Assembly: GCA_040743155.1 (NCBI GenBank)
Contig: JBFLJU010000001.1
Span: 744,001-808,000, forward strand
Length of the DNA: 64,000 bases
Direction: 5' to 3'
Source: Cycloclasticus sp.
GTDB lineage: Bacteria > Pseudomonadota > Gammaproteobacteria > Methylococcales > Cycloclasticaceae
Position numbers and translations under genes: made by a program. This document shows, piece by piece, positions 58,346-64,000 of the stretch. Each line of letters starts with the position of its first letter. Positions within the stretch are counted from its first letter, which is position 1. Below the pieces are notes generated by a model, which was not told where the DNA came from, made no database searches, and worked only from the letters and a program-made list of their open reading frames with translations.

Positions 58346-59449
58346 ATGAGTCCATTAGAGCGCTATTTGGCGGATCAAGCGCAAAACGGTTTTATTAAGG
58401 ATGATGCGCAAAAACAGGTTATTCAGCGACTGAATGACTTATACATAAAACTGCAAGAACCGATCGCTCAGCCAGTTGAAAGCAAAGGTTTTTTCTCTAA
58501 ATTCAAAAGCCAACCTAAACCAGCTATGAATGCGCCTAAAGGGCTTTATCTATGGGGTGGCGTTGGTCAGGGCAAAACCTATCTGATGGACATCTTTTAC
58601 GATGCCTTGCCCTTTAAAGAAAAGCAGCGAACTCATTTTCATCGGTTCATGCAAAAGGTACATCATCAATTGGCTGAGATAACAAATGTAGAGGATCCAC
58701 TACAGATTGTTGCGGATAAAATTGCTCGTGAATGCCGTGTGCTCTGCTTTGATGAGTTTTTTGTGTCAGATATTACAGATGCCATGCTTCTAGGGCGCTT
58801 ATTTGAAGCCTTGTTTAAACGCGGAATATGCCTTGTTGCCACATCCAACATTGAGCCAGATGGCCTCTACAAAGGCGGTTTGCAGCGCGCTCGGTTTTTA
58901 CCCGCTATCGCCGCGTTGAAAGCACATTGTGACGTGTTAAAGCTGGATAGTGGAACGGATTATCGACTACGTGAATTAGAGCAAGCTGAAATTTACCATT
59001 GGCCGCTCGATAAGCAAGCCGATAAGGTTTTAACCGAGCTGTTTGACCATTTGTCTGCAAATGATGTGGAACCCGAATCAAGCCTTGAGATAGAAGGGCG
59101 CAACGTTCAAGTTAAACATTGTGCTGAAGGTGTGGTTTGGTTTGATTACAAAGCGATTTGTGATATCCCCCGAGGTTCTGCCGATTACATAGAAATTTCG
59201 CGATGCTTTCATACAGTACTTGTGTCCAACGTTGTGGTGATGAATGACATGAGCAATGATTTGGCGAGTCGTTTCGTGAATCTAGTGGATGAGATGTATG
59301 ATCATAATGTTAAGTTAGTTATGTCGGCTGAGGTATCGGCAGAAAAGCTATATCAAGGCAAAAAACTTGCATTTCAGTTTGAGCGTACGGTGAGTCGCTT
59401 GCTAGAAATGCAGTCTCATGACTATTTAGAAAGACCTCATTTACCGTAA
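58346..59449 (+). CDS. zapE: cell division protein ZapE (AFG1-like ATPase)
   Basis: A 367-residue ATPase. ZapE interacts with FtsZ in E. coli. The protein shows Walker A GGVGQGKTYLMDIFYDALP (about residues 72-90), the conserved RTHFHRFMQKVH, Walker B LCFDEFFVSDITDAMLLGRLF, and the sensor region VATSNIEPDGLYKGGLQRARFLPAI. The C-terminal motif RCFHTVLVSNV is typical. It is followed by a DUF1244 gene 15 bp later. Confidence 0.95.
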   Translation: MSPLERYLADQAQNGFIKDDAQKQVIQRLNDLYIKLQEPIAQPVESKGFFSKFKSQPKPAMNAPKGLYLWGGVGQGKTYLMDIFYDALPFKEKQRTHFHRFMQKVHHQLAEITNVEDPLQIVADKIARECRVLCFDEFFVSDITDAMLLGRLFEALFKRGICLVATSNIEPDGLYKGGLQRARFLPAIAALKAHCDVLKLDSGTDYRLRELEQAEIYHWPLDKQADKVLTELFDHLSANDVEPESSLEIEGRNVQVKHCAEGVVWFDYKAICDIPRGSADYIEISRCFHTVLVSNVVVMNDMSNDLASRFVNLVDEMYDHNVKLVMSAEVSAEKLYQGKKLAFQFERTVSRLLEMQSHDYLERPHLP

Positions 59450-59464
59450 AACAGGAGAATAACG

Positions 59465-59773
59465 ATGGATAAACAGACACAATTAGAAATAGAAGCGGCC
59501 TCCTTTAGGCGAATTCTGCAACATTTTCAAACTCATACTGATGTGCAAAATATCGATCTTATGAATTTAGCCGATTTTTGCCGTAATTGCTTTTCAAAAT
59601 GGTATATGGCAGAAGCCAAAGAACGTGGTGTGGATATTGATTATGATGCCGCGCGAGAAGTGGTTTATGGCATGCCTTTTTCAGAATGGAAGAGTCAATA
59701 CCAAAAACCAGCAACGTCAGAACAGTTAGCGGAGTTTGAAGAGGGAGAAAAGAGGCGTAAGGGGAATCAATAA
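59465..59773 (+). CDS. DUF1244 family protein
   Basis: A 102-residue soluble protein of unknown function with the DUF1244 core: FRRILQHFQTHTDVQNIDLMNLADFCRNCFSKWY, then AKERGVDIDYDAAREVVYGMPFSEWKSQYQKPA. The CRNC and Trp/Tyr residues are strongly conserved in the family. It lies 15 bp after zapE with an AGGAG ribosome site. Confidence 0.9.
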   Translation: MDKQTQLEIEAASFRRILQHFQTHTDVQNIDLMNLADFCRNCFSKWYMAEAKERGVDIDYDAAREVVYGMPFSEWKSQYQKPATSEQLAEFEEGEKRRKGNQ

Positions 59774-59887
59774 TAGTCGGCCCGGCTTCTTGCTGTGCTA
59801 ACAAAGGCGGCGTAGACCTTTGGGATAGGTGCGCTGCTTATTGTGCGTTCCAGGGAATGTGTTTTCTCGGTTCTGCTGGAGCTTAAC

Positions 59888-60841
59888 CTAAGTTTGTTGC
59901 GTGCCGAACAGCTGTTGTGCTAAGCGGATTCGATCATTTATGGGTTGTTTGATGGTCTTCATGCGGTCAATTTGTTTTAAACGCTTTTGTAGCCCGGCTT
60001 GGTTAGCAATTTGAATGGTGAGCCCTGGGCGGGCATTTAGTTCTAGAATGACGGGCCCGTTTTTTTTATCTAAAACAATATCGGCGCCAAAATAACCGAG
60101 CTTTGTCATTTCATAACAAGCGGAAGCGAGTTGAAGTACTTCATTCCAGCGGGGTAGTTTTAGTTCATGAAAATGACAGCCCGTATCGGGGTGTGTTTCA
60201 ACTTTAATGTCGTTTTGAACCGCATAAAGACTATGTCCATTGGCGATATCAATACCTACGCCGACAGCACCCTGATGTAAATTAGCTTTGCCATCGGAGG
60301 CATGGGTCGAACATCGCATCATCGCCATCACTGGATACCCGTGGTAAATAATAACTCTAATATCGGGCACGCCTTCATAACTATAGTTGCTGAGTATGGG
60401 GTCGAAATCGATCATATCTTCAATCATCGCCACATCTGGGCGGCCACCCAAGCTGTATAGGCCGCTGAGGATGTTAGAGGTATGTCGCCTAACGTCCTGA
60501 AAGCTTAAGGTTGCCCCGGTGGTTTTTATAAAGTTATCGCCTTGTCGATCAATGATAACCAAAATGCCTTTTCCGCCACTGCCTTGAGCGGGTTTAATAA
60601 CAAACTTTTTACTCCCATGAAGCAGCTCTTCAAGAAGTTGTACTTCGTGTTGAATTTCTACCACGCCAATCAACTTGGGAACGGACATGCCCAGCTGTAT
60701 TGCTGCCTTTTTGGTTTTTAATTTATTATCAACCAGCGGATAAAGTCGTCGATCATTGCCGCGGCCAATATAATCGATATTGCGACTGTTCATACCAAGA
60801 ATGCCTTGCCGGCGTAATTGGCTAGGCGTTGCCCACTTCAT
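59888..60841 (-). CDS. ATP-grasp alpha-L-glutamate ligase-like protein
   Basis: A 317-residue RimK-like ATP-grasp ligase. It has an N-terminal part (MNSRNIDYIGRGNDRRLYPLVDNKL), the ATP-grasp loop FVIKPAQGSGGKGI (about residues 96-109) and the metal-binding GADIVLDKKNGPVILELNARPGLTIQIAN (Glu and Asn). Such ligases form peptide bonds between an acyl phosphate and an amine. It overlaps the membrane-protein gene upstream by 4 bp (ATGA), forming a three-gene operon with that gene and the protease gene. The substrate is unknown. Confidence 0.9.
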   Translation of the reverse strand: MKWATPSQLRRQGILGMNSRNIDYIGRGNDRRLYPLVDNKLKTKKAAIQLGMSVPKLIGVVEIQHEVQLLEELLHGSKKFVIKPAQGSGGKGILVIIDRQGDNFIKTTGATLSFQDVRRHTSNILSGLYSLGGRPDVAMIEDMIDFDPILSNYSYEGVPDIRVIIYHGYPVMAMMRCSTHASDGKANLHQGAVGVGIDIANGHSLYAVQNDIKVETHPDTGCHFHELKLPRWNEVLQLASACYEMTKLGYFGADIVLDKKNGPVILELNARPGLTIQIANQAGLQKRLKQIDRMKTIKQPINDRIRLAQQLFGTQQT

Positions 60842-62367
60842 TGGTCAAGTTTGCCTAAGTCACGAAAACGGTATAATTCTACTAGGCGGTAACCTGTGTA
60901 TCGGCCAAGTAATAGCACAACACCCAACAAGCTAATCATTAGCTCAGGGAAGTTAAATGTAAGGTGCTTAACTAGTTCGACAGACATTAATAAGTAAGCA
61001 AGAGTAGCGGCAAATAAGCTTCCACTGCCTTGGATGAGCACTTCATGGCCACCTTCTTCCTCCCACAGAATGGACATTCTTTCAATAGTCCAAGCAAGGA
61101 TAATAGTGGGGAAAAAAGTAACCGTGAGTAGTTGGTCAAAACCAAATTTATAGCTGACGATGCTGAGCGCCGCCATTAATAAAATAACCACAATCACCAC
61201 TGCCGTTATTCGTGCGACGAGGAGTAAGTTTAGGTAACTCAGGTAGTAGCGGATCCATAAGCCTACGCCGACGACCAATAAAAAAATGAATAGCCCAGTC
61301 AGTAAGGTCGTTTGAATGAATGCCAGTGCAATCAATATAGGCATAAACGTTCCTGAAGTACGAATACCCACCAATACGCGAAGTAAAACGACAACGAGCG
61401 CGCCAACAGGAATTAACAATAAGCCTTTAAAAACGCCCTGTTGCTCTACGGGTAGGGAATAGATAGAAAAATCCAGTAGGAGCTGCTCTTGTACGTGTTG
61501 TTCCATAAATAACACGGTTTTAATGGGCAGCGTATTTCTAACCAGAGCAAATTCTAGCTGTGAACGTTCGCCACCGATCATATCGAGAACAGATTTTGCG
61601 CCGCGTTGCCAAACAAAGAAATTCTCGGGTAACCCTTGCTGCGCAGAAGAAGGGTTGAATACATGCCAGCGTTCAGCATCATGTATTTCTATTAGAGAAT
61701 CTAACGTTTGTCGCCGTCGGCCATCTTCTAAAAATATACCCTTAACGGGCTGATGCGGGATCTTAGCAAAGGCCAAGATGTCCATAATAACAGCCAGTTT
61801 ATTTTCCTCTCGGTTAGCCAATAAAAAGGCAGCATCTTGGCCTATATCGTCGAGTAACAACTGTTCTAGCAGTATTTTAGTAAAGCTGACAGAGTCGGAT
61901 GAACGTTGTTTAAGTGATGACGTTATGGATTCTATAGCGGCTAACCGATCTGCGGTGAGTTCTGGAGGAATAATTACAGGTATTGGGCTATCTTCTAGCT
62001 CATCTGCACTTGTCCGATAAATTTCGAGTTTGTAATGAAGCGTCGTGTTTCGATCCAATGAATCACGGGTCCACTTTGCTTGTCGTTCAGCTTGGTTTTG
62101 GTCGATAATAAAATTAAAACCAGATGAGGCAAAGTGATCATCCAATATATTCCAGCCAGCTTGTGGGGTAGGTAGTGCCAGTGAAATTTCAATCGGGCCG
62201 CCAATAGGTTTGAAACTTATTTTTGACTCGACAGTCCAAACGGCCTGCTGTTGCCCAGGAGATAGAGGGAAGCCAAGCTCTAATCTTTTATACAGCGTTA
62301 GGCCAAGGCCAAGAGTAATAAATACTCCTGCTACAAGAATAATTTGTAATCGTGGAGAGATGTTCAT
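60838..62367 (-). CDS. inactive transglutaminase fused to 7TM domain (UUP1 family)
   Basis: A 509-residue membrane protein. One N-terminal helix (LQIILVAGVFITLGLGLTL) precedes a periplasmic domain resembling a transglutaminase fold (DIGQDAAFLLANREENKLAVIMDILAFAKIPHQPVKGIFLEDGRRRQTLDS, quoted by its motifs AKIPHQPVKGI) that lacks a Cys-His-Asp triad. Seven or so helices follow from about residue 310 (GLLLIPVGALVVVLLRVLVGIRTSGTFMPILIALAF). Known gene neighbourhoods place this family with the ATP-grasp ligase and the retropepsin-like protease, as here. It probably anchors or presents a substrate for the ligase; this is inferred. Confidence 0.85.
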   Translation of the reverse strand: MNISPRLQIILVAGVFITLGLGLTLYKRLELGFPLSPGQQQAVWTVESKISFKPIGGPIEISLALPTPQAGWNILDDHFASSGFNFIIDQNQAERQAKWTRDSLDRNTTLHYKLEIYRTSADELEDSPIPVIIPPELTADRLAAIESITSSLKQRSSDSVSFTKILLEQLLLDDIGQDAAFLLANREENKLAVIMDILAFAKIPHQPVKGIFLEDGRRRQTLDSLIEIHDAERWHVFNPSSAQQGLPENFFVWQRGAKSVLDMIGGERSQLEFALVRNTLPIKTVLFMEQHVQEQLLLDFSIYSLPVEQQGVFKGLLLIPVGALVVVLLRVLVGIRTSGTFMPILIALAFIQTTLLTGLFIFLLVVGVGLWIRYYLSYLNLLLVARITAVVIVVILLMAALSIVSYKFGFDQLLTVTFFPTIILAWTIERMSILWEEEGGHEVLIQGSGSLFAATLAYLLMSVELVKHLTFNFPELMISLLGVVLLLGRYTGYRLVELYRFRDLGKLDQ

Positions 62368-62376
62368 GTATGCATG

Positions 62377-62979
62377 TTACTTGACAGTGTACTTGCGACT
62401 AACATCAACAATAGCGGTGTCGGTTAACAGGTTACGCCCGACCAGCAATTGGTAGTTGAAGTCAGTTCGGTCCGTTAGCGTAACATCGACAAGTTCTTTA
62501 ATATTTCCCAATGATAGCCAAAGTTTAACAACATAACGCCGCTCAGGCTTTCCCCGTTTTTGTTTTATTAACACTTTACGATGGAGCTTTCGTTCTAATT
62601 TGGTTAGTGTGTTAGTTGTTCGGTTTCTCAAAAAGAACGTAATGCGCTTTTCCCCATCGCGTTCAACCAATTGAATGTTCTCGGCATGAATGGATGACGA
62701 ATTTGCGCCAGTATCAATACGTGCGTCATACCAAGTTCCTGTCGGGCTAATTTGTACTTTTTCCACCTCACCAATAATTGGGAGGTTCAATTCTCCCCCC
62801 GTTTTAGCAGGAACGGGAACTTCTATGATTTTTTCTATAACTTTGGGTGAGGGACAAACTAGAGATTCATTAGTACGCTGAGAATTAAATGGAGGGTTTT
62901 TAAGAAGCATGCCATTGCAACCCGTCATTAAAAACAATAGAGCAATGGTTAGGCTAGGCAGCTTGATTATTTTATACAC
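62377..62979 (-). CDS. retropepsin-like (ATP-dependent zinc protease) family lipoprotein
   Basis: A 200-residue exported protein. The N terminus has a lipobox (LLFLMTGC, cysteine about residue 21), so it is probably lipid-anchored. The core has an aspartic-protease-like motif YDARIDTGANSSSIHAENI (about residues 83-101), then FLRNRTTNTLTKLERK and a C-terminal LLVGRNLLTDTAIVDVSRKY. The family is often annotated as ATP-dependent zinc protease (COG4067), although the visible motif DTG is pepsin/retropepsin-like, not a zinc site. It is first in the three-gene operon with the 7TM protein and the ATP-grasp ligase. Confidence 0.85.
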   Translation of the reverse strand: MYKIIKLPSLTIALLFLMTGCNGMLLKNPPFNSQRTNESLVCPSPKVIEKIIEVPVPAKTGGELNLPIIGEVEKVQISPTGTWYDARIDTGANSSSIHAENIQLVERDGEKRITFFLRNRTTNTLTKLERKLHRKVLIKQKRGKPERRYVVKLWLSLGNIKELVDVTLTDRTDFNYQLLVGRNLLTDTAIVDVSRKYTVK

Positions 62980-63199
62980 GCTTATTCACTATTTTCGCGA
63001 ATGATGCATCAAATTATACCTCAAAATGAATAATTCAAGAGAGGGCTCATCATTCTGCCTCAGCGGGGGACTCATGTGTAGGTTAATGGGTTTGTAAATG
63101 GACCGTTTTGTTAAATGGCTCTATACAGTGAAAGTAATTTCTCGTGACCAGGCGTTAATAAGGGTGTAATCTTAATCGATCACAGCGAGCAAAATTCAA

Positions 63200-64000
63200 G
63201 TGAAAATTCAGATTGAAACGATGAATTTACCCGGCGCTGATGTTAGGCATATTTTTAATCATGACATTGCGTCCTGTACCCATCCCGATGTAGTGGGTAA
63301 TTACCTGTATTCAGGGCGTGCGCTTGGGCTTAGCAGTCCGGCGGATATCGTTCAGCTTCATCCCTTCCTAAAAAAAGAATGGTCTTCAATTTCTCAGCAT
63401 TACCGGCGTATTGGCCTTAGCCATAGTGAAAATATTATTTGGGATATTTCGTTTGATGTCCTCAAAAAATACCAAGATTTGGATGCCAGCCTTTTTTATT
63501 TCGGTGAGAAGGAGAATCAGGCGCGCCGAGATCACGCATGGATGAAAGTAGTTGATTATATTAATTCAAAAAATAATTTTGTCGCACTTGCCTCTCATTT
63601 GCGAATAGCTATCCCGAAAACCCTCTGTTTTCGTGGCAAAGAATGGTTTGCTGGTATCGAATTATTTCCTTATCCTTGTTATCTCAAAGCGGCTATATCT
63701 GTGGCTGGTATGGGGATATTTCGTTGTGAAACGTCGCAATCAGTCATCAAGGCATTGGCGTATTTTAATGAAGGTGTACCACTTCAGGTGCAGGCAGAGG
63801 TAGACGCGAAGGTTTTCCTCAACATGCAGTATTACTCAGACGATAAGGGTTTGATGCGATGGTTGGTGACTGAACAGGTTCTGGACGGTTATAGTCACAA
63901 AGGAAATCGTTACCCGTCTGGACATCAACCGTGGTGGGTTGTAGAACCGATGGCAGAGTGGTTGCATAGTAAAGGAATGAAAGGCATTTTCGCCTTCGAT
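63200..64000 (+). CDS. ATP-grasp-like protein, 3' end outside the window
   Basis: An open frame from a GTG at 63200 (or ATG at 63221) runs to the right edge without a stop, giving about 267 residues. It contains VGNYLYSGRALGLSSPADIVQLHP, later FAGIELFPYPCYLKAAISVAGMGIFRCE, where the Lys and glycine run resemble an ATP-grasp nucleotide loop, and HQPWWVVEPMAEWLHSKGMKGIFAFD at the edge, where the C-terminal metal-binding part of ATP-grasp usually begins. This suggests a ligase or carboxylate-amine enzyme. It is divergent from the protease-7TM-ligase operon with 220 bp between. The identity is inferred and no start signal is strong. Confidence 0.6.
   Translation, partial: MKIQIETMNLPGADVRHIFNHDIASCTHPDVVGNYLYSGRALGLSSPADIVQLHPFLKKEWSSISQHYRRIGLSHSENIIWDISFDVLKKYQDLDASLFYFGEKENQARRDHAWMKVVDYINSKNNFVALASHLRIAIPKTLCFRGKEWFAGIELFPYPCYLKAAISVAGMGIFRCETSQSVIKALAYFNEGVPLQVQAEVDAKVFLNMQYYSDDKGLMRWLVTEQVLDGYSHKGNRYPSGHQPWWVVEPMAEWLHSKGMKGIFAFD

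Overview
The window is AT-rich chromosomal DNA from a gammaproteobacterium. This rests on the conserved gene order ffh-rpsP-rimM-trmD-rplS and pncC-recA-recX-alaS-lysC-csrA-tRNA-Ser, and on asd-fimV, monomeric isocitrate dehydrogenase and the parvulin/BolA/YciB neighbourhood. A complete thiosulfate-oxidising (Sox) operon next to an acetone-carboxylase region points to a marine aerobic degrader with sulfur-oxidising ability. A Cycloclasticus/Piscirickettsiaceae-like host is my best guess, but the sequence alone does not prove it.

Layout. 1-603: start of a CcsA/YpjD-like cytochrome assembly gene, running off the left edge. 743-4269: SRP/ribosome operon ending at a strong terminator. 4341-14970: xerD, dsbC, mutS (minus), pncC, recA, recX, alaS, lysC, csrA, followed by tRNA-Ser(GCU) at 14986-15077. 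15296-18559 (minus): an unusual fusion of an NCS1-type permease, a cysteine-rich segment, GGDEF and EAL. 18560-19504: a gene-poor scar with a decayed IS3-type transposase and a degraded tRNA-Asn-like 3' piece. 19505-40241: an accessory catabolic region. It contains a sigma-54 activator of the AcoR/AcxR type, an envelope cluster (YCF48-like propeller, MMPL/RND transporter, DUF1302 protein, DUF1329, HEAT-repeat protein, Old Yellow Enzyme, second DUF1329), an acetone-carboxylase-like operon (alpha, gamma, beta) and an acyl-CoA/acetoacetyl-CoA synthetase. 40259-42094 (minus): RegB/RegA redox two-component system. 42272-45075: a degenerate GGDEF protein and icd. 45361-51667 (minus): soxCDXYZAKB. 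51754-58246 (minus): fimV, asd, adk, ppiC, bolA, yciB and a hypothetical gene. 58346-59773: zapE and a DUF1244 gene. 59888-62979 (minus): retropepsin-like protease, inactive transglutaminase-7TM protein and ATP-grasp ligase. 63200-64000: a second ATP-grasp-like protein, cut by the right edge.

How the genes fit together. The carboxylase would convert acetone (or a related ketone) to acetoacetate, and the neighbouring ligase would activate this to acetoacetyl-CoA. The activator gene lies upstream, and the carboxylase promoter has a full sigma-54 layout: a 28-bp perfect palindrome, an IHF consensus match and a near-perfect -24/-12 element. A second, weaker -24/-12 candidate precedes the envelope cluster. 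This suggests that one regulon couples uptake or envelope handling of a hydrophobic substrate to ketone carboxylation. That coupling is the most novel hypothesis here. The Sox operon and RegBA add thiosulfate oxidation and redox control, which would suit a mixotrophic life.
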